A stretch of DNA of 64,000 nucleotides from Chlamydiales bacterium. GTDB lineage: Bacteria > Chlamydiota > Chlamydiia > Chlamydiales > JACKPQ01. Below, in pieces: positions 16,216-27,800 of the stretch; the first letter of the stretch is position 1, and the number at the start of each line of letters is the position of its first letter. Made by a program: the position numbers and the translations under genes. The notes under the pieces are model-generated. The model saw only the letters and a list, made by a program, of their open reading frames with translations, was not told the origin of the DNA and searched no databases. The stretch is from positions 310,001-374,000 of the forward strand of contig JACKPP010000002.1 in assembly GCA_024233455.1 (NCBI GenBank), in the 5' to 3' direction.

Positions 16216-17960
16216 TGCACTGTCACCTGTAGTTTAGATTGGATTGCAGAAAATGCTTTTTGCATGCGTTCTGAGCCGTATTGCATAAAGTTCATGTTTT
16301 TGATTTGGCTTTGTAGCTCTAAAAAGAAGCTGCGAGCGTCATCATGTGAATCAAAATCAAAGGGTGTATCAAAGATCTGCTGAATAAGAATAAAAAGTTC
16401 CCGCTGCCGTTTTAAAGGACAGTATTCATCTTGTTTGTCAAAGGCATTTTGCTGCAGATAGGCAAAGTCAAAAAGATAGGCCTTTAGGTAGATCAAAAGG
16501 TCTGGAATGCTGATCCCCTCTTCACCCACAACTTCCATACGTTTGCCAATTTCATCTCCTTCTTTCAAGAGGAGGTAGGTTTGTTTGACTTTGGCTTCCC
16601 AATCATCGCCGATTTCACTGCCCACCTCATCAATGTACTTAGACCAAGAGAGGAGCGGATCGACTGCGGGGTAGCGTCTGGCATCAGAGCGCAGACGCGA
16701 AAGACCGTGGAACGCACCGACCGATGCTAGGGTAGCTTGCGTAACAGGCTCTTCAAAGTTACCACCTGCAGGAGAAACTGACCCCCCGATGGTCAATGTG
16801 CCGTGATCGCCATTGTTTAAACGGATCATACCAGAGCGCTCATAGAAAGCGGCAATGCGCGATGCTAGATACGCTGGGAAAGCCTCTTCTCCAGGAATTT
16901 CTTCCAAGCGACCCGACATCTCCCGCATGGCCTGTGCCCATCTACTGGTAGAGTCGGCCAGAAGCAGGACATCAAGGCCCATCTGGCGGTAGTATTCGGC
17001 AATGGTAGCACCAAGATACACCGATGCTTCTCTAGCAGCAACCGGCATAGAGGAGGTATTGCAAACGATGACGGTACGGTTAATGAGCGATTCACCAGAA
17101 TGAGGATCAGTCAGGTGGGGAAAGGTGCGGAGCACCTCGACCACTTCACCAGCACGCTCACCACAAGCCACAATCACAACGATATCCACAGAGGAATATT
17201 TGGCTAAGTGGTGCTGCATCACTGTTTTGCCAGCTCCAAAAGGACCTGGAGAGCAAAAGGTGCCACCTTTTAGCACTGGAAACATGGTGTCAAGCGTGCG
17301 CAGGCCCGTATCCATCATTTTTTTGGCTTTAACCTTAGTGCCTTGAAATAGAGGAAGTTTGACCGGCCATTTTTGCACCATGGTAATAGAATGCTCAACA
17401 CCCTTTTCGTCTTTAATTTTAGCAATGATCTCATCGATTTTGTAGTGCCCAGGTTTGGCCATCCAGATGACGGTGTATTTGCCATGCAAGCTGAAGGGCA
17501 CCATGATTTGGTGATGGAAACGCCCTTCCATCACAAAGCCTAAATAATCTCCACGCACCACAGAGCTACCAATGTGGGCTGATGGATGAAAATCCCAGTG
17601 CTTGGTGTGATCAAGCGGAGCCACGTAGGTACCACGGGTTAAAAAGACGCCGGTGGCATCGGCTACTTTTTCCAACGGGTTTTGCAAACCGTCTATGATG
17701 GAGGTGATAAGTCCAGGGCCCAGTTCGGCTTCTAGCAACTGCTTGGTAAAAGAGACGGGCGTGCCAAATTTGACACCGCGCGTATCTTCAAAAACCTGCA
17801 TTTTTGCTTCATGCCCTGCAATTTCAATGACTTCGGCTTTGAGTTTTAGATTGCCAATTTCTACAAAGCCCACTTCGCCTTGGCGTATGTTGCCTTCAAA
17901 AGCTACGTGTACCAGGTTTCCAAAGGCTTTGGTGACAAATCCTGTCGCTGTGTTATTCAT
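16212..17960 (-). CDS. atpA: V-type ATP synthase subunit A (catalytic)
   Basis: Catalytic subunit, 582 residues, with the Walker A motif GPFGAGKTVMQH and the characteristic V/A-type insertion before it. Further signatures are ACGERAGEVVEVL, LLADSTSRWAQAMREMSGRL (Walker B region) and GSVSPAGGNFEEPVT. I prefer the ATG at 17960 because GGAAG lies 5 bases upstream; a GTG at 17966 would add two residues. The start overlaps the preceding gene by 8 bases, and the end overlaps atpB by four. Confidence 0.96.
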   Translation of the reverse strand: MNNTATGFVTKAFGNLVHVAFEGNIRQGEVGFVEIGNLKLKAEVIEIAGHEAKMQVFEDTRGVKFGTPVSFTKQLLEAELGPGLITSIIDGLQNPLEKVADATGVFLTRGTYVAPLDHTKHWDFHPSAHIGSSVVRGDYLGFVMEGRFHHQIMVPFSLHGKYTVIWMAKPGHYKIDEIIAKIKDEKGVEHSITMVQKWPVKLPLFQGTKVKAKKMMDTGLRTLDTMFPVLKGGTFCSPGPFGAGKTVMQHHLAKYSSVDIVVIVACGERAGEVVEVLRTFPHLTDPHSGESLINRTVIVCNTSSMPVAAREASVYLGATIAEYYRQMGLDVLLLADSTSRWAQAMREMSGRLEEIPGEEAFPAYLASRIAAFYERSGMIRLNNGDHGTLTIGGSVSPAGGNFEEPVTQATLASVGAFHGLSRLRSDARRYPAVDPLLSWSKYIDEVGSEIGDDWEAKVKQTYLLLKEGDEIGKRMEVVGEEGISIPDLLIYLKAYLFDFAYLQQNAFDKQDEYCPLKRQRELFILIQQIFDTPFDFDSHDDARSFFLELQSQIKNMNFMQYGSERMQKAFSAIQSKLQVTVQ

Positions 17961-18708
17961 GTGCACTTCCTATCATCGCATTCAATTTTTCTTCTCCCCT
18001 CTCTTGGCTCATCGTAAACCATTCTTCGGCAATCATCAGCCTCAACATATAGCTCATGATAGCGGTCAAGCAAAATGGATCTATACCACCCAGCTCTTCG
18101 ATTTTATCAAATCGGTACCTAGATATGGCGCAGTATTCCGCCCATGGATCGTTTTCGGGCAAACTTGCAAGTAAGTCGGCAAGATCCTTCATTTCAAACG
18201 GAAACTCTGGCAGCTCCCGGACTAAAAAATCGTTATGATCGGCATAACGCATCTCGTGCTGGAGATTGCGGGCTGTTTTTTGAGCGCGAAAGGCCAAAAG
18301 ACACAGCCTAAGCGCTCGTTCAAAAGCAAAGTACCGCTTTAAAAACCCTACTTCCCGTTCAGCTTCGGTTCGAAAGAATACCATAAACACTTCTGAAAAT
18401 TCATCGATCTGCTTTTTCTTATCCTCTGTGCGACCTAGTATCTCAAACACATACTCTGGTAAATCGGTATGATTGAGCAACGCCTCTTCAATCTCTTTCT
18501 GCGTCAGCGAACCACTGGGGTTGTGCGGCTCATCTTTGAGTTCTTGACGCACGTTATCCAAATCGATAAGACGGCGCATTCTTTGGGTTGCTTCAAAATG
18601 TTTTTTGGGTGCAAGTTCTCTGAGCAGCTGCACAAGCTCAGAAAAGCGCATTTCTGGCTCTTCACCAAGCGAAATCTCAGGTAATAAAGCTCCTAAAAAA
18701 TAATACAT
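17953..18708 (-). CDS. DUF2764-like protein of the V-ATPase operon
   Basis: A 251-residue, mostly helical protein starting MYYFLGALLPEISLGEEPEM. I recall the gene at this place in chlamydial and Bacteroidetes V-ATPase operons (CT309 in C. trachomatis) as DUF2764. It has no known motif. Since no separate subunit C (d) gene is present in the operon, it is a candidate for the missing stalk or assembly component, but this is inferred only from position and helicity. One-base overlap (TAATG) with atpE and 8-base overlap with atpA indicate tight coupling. Confidence 0.85.
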   Translation of the reverse strand: MYYFLGALLPEISLGEEPEMRFSELVQLLRELAPKKHFEATQRMRRLIDLDNVRQELKDEPHNPSGSLTQKEIEEALLNHTDLPEYVFEILGRTEDKKKQIDEFSEVFMVFFRTEAEREVGFLKRYFAFERALRLCLLAFRAQKTARNLQHEMRYADHNDFLVRELPEFPFEMKDLADLLASLPENDPWAEYCAISRYRFDKIEELGGIDPFCLTAIMSYMLRLMIAEEWFTMSQERGEEKLNAMIGSAHE

Positions 18709-19334
18709 TAACTACTGAAAATTAATTCGCGAAAATCATCGCGGATGTACTTAGTAAGTAAATTTTTTAAAGCTGTATCAGAAATATCGAGAGTCAGATG
18801 CTGTCCAAGCATTTTAACTTCGGCACCGCCTACAATTTCGCCCAGAGTCACACCTTGGGCTTTAAGCTTGGTCAAAATGGCAGCTCCAAGTGCCTTATTC
18901 ACTTCCTCAGCCGAAATCGACTTGGGAATAATGGCTTCTAAATCAGCTTCAATCCCCTCTTTCTCAATAGCTTTAACAATCGTTTCGACAAGTTTTGCCA
19001 CCACATTGGGTTTGGTCAGTTCCGTTTCAATGAGTCGAACAAGCTCTTTATTAAAAAACTCTTTCTCAATAATCAGTTTAAGCGTTTCAATAGTTTGCCT
19101 AGCACTCATCTTCAAAGCTGATTCAGCAGTGGCTTTTTCTCTTGCAATTTTCTCTTTAGCCTCATGCAACAGTGCCTCAGCCTTTTTATGGCCATCAGAT
19201 AGAATCTTTTCAGCTGTTAACTTAGCCTCTTTGACAATGATCTCAGCTTCTCTGCGCGCTGGATCTAGCGTCTCGGTTTTGAGTGCTTCACAAATTTTCT
19301 TAACCTTATCCTGACCGTGCTCAGTTGTTTCCAT
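18708..19334 (-). CDS. atpE: V-type ATP synthase subunit E (peripheral stalk)
   Basis: First gene of the operon; 208 residues. The N-terminal ~90 residues form a long charged coiled coil (ARREAEIIVKEAKLTAEKI) and the C-terminal ~110 residues are the globular head that binds the A/B hexamer. AAGGAC lies 7 bases before the ATG at 19334. The partner stalk subunit (G/H) is not seen. Upstream is the inverted-repeat element. Confidence 0.92.
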   Translation of the reverse strand: METTEHGQDKVKKICEALKTETLDPARREAEIIVKEAKLTAEKILSDGHKKAEALLHEAKEKIAREKATAESALKMSARQTIETLKLIIEKEFFNKELVRLIETELTKPNVVAKLVETIVKAIEKEGIEADLEAIIPKSISAEEVNKALGAAILTKLKAQGVTLGEIVGGAEVKMLGQHLTLDISDTALKNLLTKYIRDDFRELIFSS

Positions 19335-19414
19335 GGGCCGTCCTTATCTTGTGAATCCAGCCCCAGCATACCGACTCTTTCAATAACTGGCAAGGTCAAG
19401 CAGACTAGCAGGCA

Positions 19415-19584
19415 TAATAACTCAACTTGCCCCCTATCTTGCCAAGAAGGATGAGCGACATGCGCCAGATACAAGCTAAGCGACGAATCAAGGAGGATTC
19501 ACCTTGATAAGGAAAGCAGCGCCGTAGATTGCCTATTTGTGCGTGCGCGCCTTAAGCGAGGATAGGGGGCAAGTTGAGTTATTA
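19415..19584. mobile_element. 170-bp MITE-like element with 24-bp perfect terminal inverted repeats
   Basis: The sequence TAATAACTCAACTTGCCCCC plus TATC (19415-19438) is repeated in exact inverted orientation at 19561-19584, enclosing 122 bases with no plausible gene. The ends TAATAACTC...GAGTTATTA begin and end with TA, which might represent a TA target duplication. The size and perfect terminal repeats fit a miniature inverted-repeat transposable element moved by a transposase elsewhere. As RNA it would form a 24-bp stem. It fills most of the 337-base gap between atpE and the LRR gene and provides the shared upstream region of both. Confidence 0.7.
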
Positions 19585-19671
19585 GGGATATCCAGTTTGC
19601 TATTTTTTAGATTTTTCCTTTTGGTAATAAATACTTTTTTTTGTTACCTTTTTCCGAAAAAAGGGAATTTT

Positions 19672-21771
19672 ATGGATCCAAGTGAAGGATTAAGACAAAG
19701 AAGAGCCGAGCAGCCAGCAGAGGCAATTACTCAGCAAGCTAACCAAAGAAATCCACAGGACTGTGTACTCAGAAAAATTACAGCCGTTGTATTAGTATGT
19801 ATGGTAATTATCGCAGCTTGCTTCGGAATGGTAGTGATGTTTCCGTGGAGAGTTCAACCTGCTTTTCAGGGCGCTACTCAAGAAACTCTTAGCCAGCAAA
19901 TAAGCTTGCAGTCTGCTGCTGATTCAATTGTAGTTGCGACTGATCCTTTGGTAGAATTATCAGTTGGGGCACTCGAAGCTACAGCGATAGATCCACCAAT
20001 TTTAACTTCTAATCTTGATAATCCTTTGCTAGCTATTATACAGAATGACCAAGATTACAGTTCAATCCTGAGGCAGCGTATCATTGAGCAAGTACTTCTT
20101 GGCGTGTCTGATTCAGATCTTGAAGAAGCAATTACCCAAGCTGCACAACAAAATATGGAACAAGTGGAAGGGCTGTTACGCTCACTACAAGACCCTGTCG
20201 TCTGCCTGTTCTATGCTGGCCAGTTATATAGGTCAGATTTAGAAAATCTTACGCAAGTGCGCAATCAATTCATAGACCAACATCATAGCAAGTTGTTGGA
20301 TGTACCTTTTTTGAGCATCTATTTAAGCCATTCAGGAATTGATTTAGGCGGGATTACATTGAGTCAAATAGATGAAGCGATTAAAGATATAAAAAAACGC
20401 ATCTCCCATGTGACCACACTAAGCCTCGGTGGACTTGTACTAGGAGGTGAGCAAACAGTCCTTAAAATCATCTCGGAGCTACAACCCGAAACGGTTTTAT
20501 TGGACTATCAGCAATTTAACCAGCTTGTAATCGAAGACATGAAGCCAGGAGTGTATTCATTTGCAGGAAAGGTCCGAAAATGGGGAGTGTATGTTGGGAT
20601 ATGTGAGATGAATCGTGTACAGTTTATACACGGCTCACAAGTTTATGTAGCGAGGGAAATGTTTTTTACGGACCACCCCACCTATATTTCAGGTAGGGTT
20701 ACTTGGGACTTATTTCGAAATGCAAATAGTTACTCCTTAGAGCGCCTTCATGTTTCTGTAAGTGGTTTAGCGGAAATGAATGCTTTAGCCAAGTTTTTGC
20801 CAAAATCAAATGTCCAAAGCCTAAAATTGAGTGGTGATTTCCAAGACTTTGAAATAAGTCTCTTAGCGGAGGCCATTGAAAGCACACCTAGTCTTTACGA
20901 TTTGGACTTATCTGCCGTGCCCTTAGATACAAAAAGTCTCTATTTCCTAGCCAATGCTTTATCAAAAACCAGGATTCGTGAGCTGAAGTTAAACCTTTCT
21001 AAAACTGACAGCTTTTCGATTTTGGCTAGTGAGATCGAATCTTCGCATCTTAGGCATCTTGAAGTTTTTTCCAATAAACAGTTCGACATCACACCTCTTG
21101 TTTATGTATTGAAAAAATCGAAACTTAGTTCCTTAAGACTTAAGAATGCGGTCGTGAACCGAGATGCCATAGTAGCCCTGTGGGGTGATATCGCCTCCTC
21201 AACTTTGCAGTTGATCAGCTTTAATGAGTGCAAGGTTTTAGCTCCCCAGTCTATTCAAACTGTAAGAAACCTGATTTTGCGCTCACAACTTCACAGCATT
21301 GATTTATCTGGTTCCTTTTCTGCATTTCAGTTAATTCCCCCAAAAAGCCGTAACCACGCCCCTCAAGAAACCGAGGAGCTTATTCCTTTGGCGCAAATCA
21401 CAAACAAACCCTCACTTCGCTACCTCAATCTCAACGGAGCTCCAATTACTGACAATTTTTTAATGGCAATTTCCGGCTTGTCCAAAAATCTAGCTTACTT
21501 AGATCTATCCGCACCTGCGCCCAGGGATAACTATAAGGCAAAAGATGAAGGAATCGTTGCATTGAGCAGGAAACTTCCAATGTCAAATTTGCAAACACTT
21601 TGTTTAAACAACCACATGATGAGTAATCAAGGATTTAAAGAGCTAGTTCGCTTGGCAGCCGAATCTGGCATACAAGAGGTTCAAGTCAAAAACAATCAAA
21701 ATACATATCATTTGGACACGAGTTGGATGAGCGGGTACCTTGAAGGCAAAACATTAAAAGTGATGACTTAA
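19672..21771 (+). CDS. Leucine-rich-repeat protein with N-terminal membrane anchor
   Basis: A 699-residue protein. I start at the ATG at 19672, preceded by AAGGGA; the frame is open further back to 19537 but that part is encoded by the repeat element. A single membrane segment lies about residues 37-57 (AVVLVCMVIIAACFGMVVMF). From about residue 240 there are irregular ribonuclease-inhibitor-like leucine-rich repeats, for example LRYLNLNGAPITDNFL, LAYLDLS and LQTLCLNNHMMSNQGF. Such LRR proteins are often effectors that bind host proteins. It converges on the giant gene with 61 bases between stops. Specific function unknown. Confidence 0.82.
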   Translation: MDPSEGLRQRRAEQPAEAITQQANQRNPQDCVLRKITAVVLVCMVIIAACFGMVVMFPWRVQPAFQGATQETLSQQISLQSAADSIVVATDPLVELSVGALEATAIDPPILTSNLDNPLLAIIQNDQDYSSILRQRIIEQVLLGVSDSDLEEAITQAAQQNMEQVEGLLRSLQDPVVCLFYAGQLYRSDLENLTQVRNQFIDQHHSKLLDVPFLSIYLSHSGIDLGGITLSQIDEAIKDIKKRISHVTTLSLGGLVLGGEQTVLKIISELQPETVLLDYQQFNQLVIEDMKPGVYSFAGKVRKWGVYVGICEMNRVQFIHGSQVYVAREMFFTDHPTYISGRVTWDLFRNANSYSLERLHVSVSGLAEMNALAKFLPKSNVQSLKLSGDFQDFEISLLAEAIESTPSLYDLDLSAVPLDTKSLYFLANALSKTRIRELKLNLSKTDSFSILASEIESSHLRHLEVFSNKQFDITPLVYVLKKSKLSSLRLKNAVVNRDAIVALWGDIASSTLQLISFNECKVLAPQSIQTVRNLILRSQLHSIDLSGSFSAFQLIPPKSRNHAPQETEELIPLAQITNKPSLRYLNLNGAPITDNFLMAISGLSKNLAYLDLSAPAPRDNYKAKDEGIVALSRKLPMSNLQTLCLNNHMMSNQGFKELVRLAAESGIQEVQVKNNQNTYHLDTSWMSGYLEGKTLKVMT

Positions 21772-21832
21772 GGTGCTTGTCGCCCACCCATAGTTATGAA
21801 TAAGGCCAGCCTAAAATTAAACCAGCTGCTTA

Positions 21833-24800
21833 TTATGCGCCTACGGCGGTGTCTTGACGTCTCATAAGGCGCCGTGAAAGCGGGTCGTCTCTCTCCTTAC
21901 TGTAAAAGCTGGGGTAGAGAGTAAACATTGCTTGAAGTTGTTTTTTGCCAATGGCTTTGGCTTTGGCAGTATTCAATGCATTGGTTTCAACGTTTGCTAG
22001 CAAGAAGTATTGGCGCACTTGATCCACACTGACCTCATCCCAATTAAAGGGATACGTTAGAGTATAGTCACTTTCAGTAAAGTCAAATCCAGCTACGTTG
22101 ATATTTTCAAGTTTATTGACCCACTGATTTAAAAATTGGATTTGATTGCATTGCTGGTGATAAGTAAGGAGCATCCGAATGAGTTCTTGAACATCAGACT
22201 GACCAGTCCGCCTCTGAAGCTCTTCTTGATCACCCAGGACAAAGATTTGCATTAGAGCCGCTGGCGTTAGCAGCATCGCTCGATCCGAAAAGTCGCCACT
22301 GAAATCAACGGGGCAACTATTGGCCAAGGTCACAATCTGATGCATCATTTGCTTGCGCTTCTCTTGAAGGTCAAGTTTACAATTTTCTAATCCTTGACGT
22401 AATTGAAAGTAGTCGACATCAGATTTTAATCCATACCTTTGATCATCTTTTTTAACAGCGTGGGGCAGAAACAGCGCCGACATACGATCGCAGAATATTT
22501 GGGCAGCGGCACTAAGCTTTTCTTTGGTGCTCGCTGCATCATTAAATCCTAGAATCTGGGTATTTTCCCTGCTTGTTAGGTTCTCTACTTTTTCAGAGGC
22601 TTCACTGGTTAAATTTTCAGCGGTAAAGAGAATGGAATTGAGCGGAAGTGGTGTTTGTGTTTTCCACGAGGCGACAGATCCAAGTAGGGCAGTTGCTTGG
22701 AGACCAAGCTCGTCGTAATTTCCTTCCCATGCAGGACGGATAAGTCCTAATGCGCCAGAAATGATGCCAGCTGGCTTTGCAAAACCAAACCACCCGCTTG
22801 CATTGGAGCTTATTTTTTGAGCTGTTTCACTCAGAACATTAGCGGATAAATTGCGAGCGATATCGATATTACCGGCGGTAGTGAGTTCTTGTTTTGCGCT
22901 CTCCCTAAGTATTTGGGTTAGATTGGGATTGTCTGGATGGGGGTACTTGGTTGGATTTTGAGCTACAAGACTCATGCAAGTCACTAGAAAGTTGACTGCT
23001 GGATCGGATGATGCATCGACGAGCAAGACGATTTGCATCTGAAATGCTTTAATAGTGGCAGGATCTCCTATCCCTTTAGCCAGATTGTAAGCAGCAAGGA
23101 AGTTTTCTTTGATGGTAAACGGTGTCATTTCACCTTCAACTACCCGTAAATTGGCAATTGTTCCCCTCGTCAAGGGCGGCAGGGTCTGGGTAAGCTTGTG
23201 CAGTAGATTTTCTTGATAGGGCTTTTGGCAGGCAGCTTTGAGCTGTTGCAGCACCTCTCTTAGAGGCGCATCATCTCCGTTACAAGCTGACAAAAAGGCA
23301 TCTTCCATAGAGCTAACCGATGGCGCATCACAGGCATGTTGTGAGACGATCTGAAGTGCGCTCAGCAAAAAAGTGGTCGTCAGATCAAAGCGACCAACAA
23401 TTTTGCCCAATTCGGCGTGAAAGTCGTTTTGACTCTTGTCCATTGCTAGGCGATAGTAATCTAGAAAGTGTGCCTGTATCATGCAAGATGTGATCTCAGA
23501 TGCTTTTGTGGGATATATAGCCCCTGCTTGGTTCTTCATTATAGCAACGCGCATGCTACTCAGCAGCACGTCTAAAGACGCGTTTTGATTGTAATATGTT
23601 TCGTGTAAAACGCTGGAAGAAGGATAATCCGCACGAGGGCTTTTTACAACGTTTTGTAAAAAACGGGTAATGGGGTCAATTCGCAGGATTTTACTAAGTT
23701 CATTTTTAAACATGTCTGCCTGCTTATCAAAGGCTGCGCCTTCTCCATCCCCGTGTGCCAAAGCGTAGTACTCAAAAAAGTGTTTCTTTAGATTTTCCTC
23801 GGTTAGATTTTGGGGCAAGATTTCGGTAGACTGCTCTGGAAGCTGGCCTATTCCTAACGTATCTAGCAGAAGAGCCCGACTTAATGCTTGCGCAGACGGG
23901 AATTCTTTTGATCCTGCGTGTTTTAGCATTAAAACGAGAGGGTCATGACTCTGACTGCGTTGGATAGTCTTTTTAAAGAGGCGTTGTTGCCCATCGCTGC
24001 CACCTTCTCCACGCATCAATCTATAGTAATCGAAAAAATGTGCAGATAAATTTTTCGGATCGAAATTTTGGCTTTTGATAGGCAAATTTGAAGAGACCGG
24101 TTGCGGCACACACCCAATAGGATGCACGGCAAGACGGCGTAAATTTGCAAGCACATCAAAGCCAAAAACAGCATCTAAACTATCAAGAAAGGGCAGCCCA
24201 CAATTGGTTTTAAAAGGGTCCTCTTCAAATGGACTGGCGATTTTTTTGGCCAGCTGACGTGGCAGCAATAGAGCCACCCGCGCTTTAATGGTATCTTGGG
24301 GATCGTAGACTCTATTTTCAAGTTCAGCAAGACGTTTTTGAAGCTCCGGTGCCATGAATGGGTGACTGATACTGGATTTGTGCTGATCATAAAAGTCGCA
24401 AGCACGCTCTTTGAGTGTGTGTTTTATTTTTCCTTCGTGTTCAGCACTTTTCTCGTTTACCCACGTGGGCATGAATCCCCACGTTTTGCTAGCAAGGGCC
24501 GATACCCAGGTGGGGGCAGAGGTTGCTACCAGTTCACCTAGCGACATCTCTTCGATGCGCTCTTTTACCTCTGCTTTGGCTGCAGGATCGATGTAGGTAT
24601 TTTGCAGTGTTTCCAAACGGCGGCGAATCCCCTTTAGGACCAGGTATTCCTCTTCGTTTGAAAGGGGCTTTTCCACCATTCGATATTTCATACCGATGTA
24701 GCGCTGCATAGATGCCTGCATACCAATCACGTCAAGCCACTCCCAAGCCACTTCATCTTTATGTGGGGCTAGGCGTTCTCTTTTGTCTTCTTTACCTACT

Positions 24801-27800
24801 AAGGGAAATTGCTCTCTCAATGCTGCCAATTTTAGGCCTAAAAAAAGTGTCCGCCTATCAGGCTGCAGCATGGCAAACAGATGAATACGCCTCAAAAGGG
24901 GCTCTAACGTAGTTGAAAGCCCATTTTGTTGCAGGGCAAGAACGTTCAATTTTTTCAAAATTTGATCAGCTTGGACCACTTCGCCTTGCGTGAGGTAATA
25001 AAAGAGCAGATAAGACATGGCACAAGGGCCTTCACTTTCCAAACGACCGTCTTCTAGGTTATAGTCGTATACAAAATAAGCAGTCTCACTTCGGTTACTA
25101 GGAAAGACCTGGTCTGCCCAGGACTGGAAAATACGCGTTAAAAGCGGCAGCGCACTTTGACGAGTGATAGCGCGAGTTAGGTTGGTACCAACCGTTGCAT
25201 CAAGAGAGTCTTGCGCAAGAATGACGCGCTTATGCCCCTCTGCATTTTCTAAGACTAAAAACTTAGCAAAAGACTGCATTCCCTTGGGAAGACCTTGATC
25301 GCTAGCAATAAAGTAGTCGCCAAATTTTAAAGGTTTTCCAACCGCGCGACGCGATTCATTCACATAGGCTCTGCCATCTTTTGGATTCACATCAAAGACA
25401 AGATTGAGCGATTTAAACTGAAACTGAGTGATCTTACCTTCATTGGCCTGTAGAATTTGGATATCTTCAGGATCACGAAACCAATGAAACAGCTGCAAGT
25501 GATGCTCCCCATCTTCGGAAATATCAAAATCAAAACCACCAGTGCGCGTATAGACACGCTGATACTCAAATGCTTTTTGGCGGATTGCTTCAATGTCTTC
25601 TGGTTCCAAAAAGACTTTAGCTAATATTTTGGATGCAACAGGAAGAGTGATATACAAAAAGTAGGTAAATACAAGATAGACAAAATCTTTGATCACCTGA
25701 GGAGTCACTTTAAGAACTAAAGGGGCTATCGTTCCTATGGTTATTTTTATTAGCCATAAACCGAACTGAACAAGATACAAAGCCATGCACGCCAGCGCAG
25801 AATCAGTTTTATCAATACGATTTATAACATAGGCCGACAAAATGCTGTGAATGGCGTAAAGGGACTCCATACCACCAATTTTTGCTCCTAAGTCCAATTT
25901 ATTGGCCGGATCAACTTCTAAAAGATGGTAAGGGTTGCCGATAAGTTCTTGGAAAAAAGCGTCGACAACAGGCCCCATATCCTTTCCAAAAGCCGCCTGA
26001 GCCATTAGGCGTACCATATGAATGTGCTCCGGGGCAAGCCCAAGACTGGCCATCAGGGTGATGATTTTTCTCTTTATCTGCTCGTTGAACCCAACACCAG
26101 TAAAGTCTTCAGTGGCTGTTGTTGATTCAGCAGGTTGCGTTGCGGTTGCATGCCAAAACGTTTCAAAAGCCTTTTGCAGTTCAGCCTCGCTTAAGGCATT
26201 CTGTCCATAGCGATATTTAGCTTCCTCGGCCAAACTTTCTGCACCTTCAATCAGATAGGTATAGTCATTTGGGTGCGACTTGCAAAATTGATGCATGTCA
26301 AACAAAGCCTGCTTGCGAATCTGATAAAGGTAGTCATTGGGGATATCTAGACCGAGCTGGTCTTCCATCACTGCGTAGGCCAACTGTTGATCGGGCGCAA
26401 ATTTCTGAAATGGGATCGGATCTATTTGTTTCGGTTGCTTGATTGGCTTGCCTGCAACACCGAAATGATTCTCTAGATAGCCATGGACATCGGCAAGCGA
26501 ATAACTCATCCCTTCATCAATACGGGGGCAAACGCGAAATTCAATCAGTTTAGTAAAGAAGCTTTCCGTTAGCAATGCCTCATCAGTCATCGTGTAATGA
26601 ATTTCCTCAATAGAACCTCCCTCAATCGGGCTACTGAAGACTTTAAGTATGAATTTGCCTTCCTCGTCTCGAGCAAAGGTATACCAAATAGGAAACTCTG
26701 GTGCGTCAATACCTACCTGACCTAAAGATTCTCTGAGCTCTACTGGCATCTGACTAAAAAGCGCATTAAACTCGCTGCTATATTTTTCAAAACCCTTATC
26801 GATAAGATTAGTTTGTATTAACTCAGATAAAGCTGCCCGGAAAGCACTTTCTAGCTCAGGTTTGTCCTCTAATGACTCAAATAAATTCAGGACAAAATTT
26901 CGAGTTTGATCTGCCGGAAAAAGATCGTCTGCTAAAATTTTGCGCAAACCAAGGTGGAGATTTTTGGCAAACTCCTCGGAAAATCTTTTTGGGAGCCAGT
27001 CTCTTACATGTTCGGGAACTCCATTAAAAGTGCCGGTTTCAATAAATGTCAAAAGGCTCGATTTCCACTCATCAGATAAGTAATCACTACCTTCTTTAAC
27101 CGCGCGGATCGTCTTTTCGCTGCAGTCATCAAAAAAACGCTCAAATACCCCGTCGCTTAGCAGGTGTCCATAAGCGTTTTCTCTGTACTTTAAAAGTACT
27201 GTAGCTAAATGCTCTTTAAGCTGGTTAGATTGTCCCTGGCCGCATCCTTGCAGAATCAAAAACGTTTGTCGCATTTCTTCATCATCTAGATTCGCTAACA
27301 ATTCGACATATTTAACATGAAATGTCGACTCAAAATCACCTAAACGCTTGGGAAGAAATTCTTGAAGAAGCCATCTTGACACTGCATTTTTGTCCCACTT
27401 AGTTTCAGGGCCAAATGCTTCCTCGGCCAGTACATAACCCTCCTTGACTACAGCCGAAAGGTCCAAACCATCCAAGTCTTGGTTGATGCTGCTAGTTTGC
27501 AGGCGAATAAATGCTTCGTGCATCAGCTGGCGCATCAGCTGATTGCTACTGCCGCATCCTCCCCTAAATAAGACCGAATCATTCTTGGGAAGAGTGACAA
27601 TTTTGAACTGCAAGGCTTTGGCTAGCTTGACGATATTTAAGTTTGCCTGCTCACGCAATTTAGGTTTTCGGCCCTGAGCTATGATGGCAGCAACGCTCTT
27701 TTCCCGAGCATGTGCGTCGGCTACACGCTTTGATACGTGCTTGATAGATGACTTAGATTGCGGGGCCAAATGCTCCAGACAATCTAGTGAATACGAAACC

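Noticed and set aside
19537..19671. Longer N-terminus of the LRR protein
   Set aside because: These codons are read from the inverted-repeat element and the RNA stem; a good ribosome site supports the ATG at 19672.
24296..24912. Several plus-strand frames inside the giant gene
   Set aside because: They are short, have no family features and overlap a clearly coding frame on the other strand.
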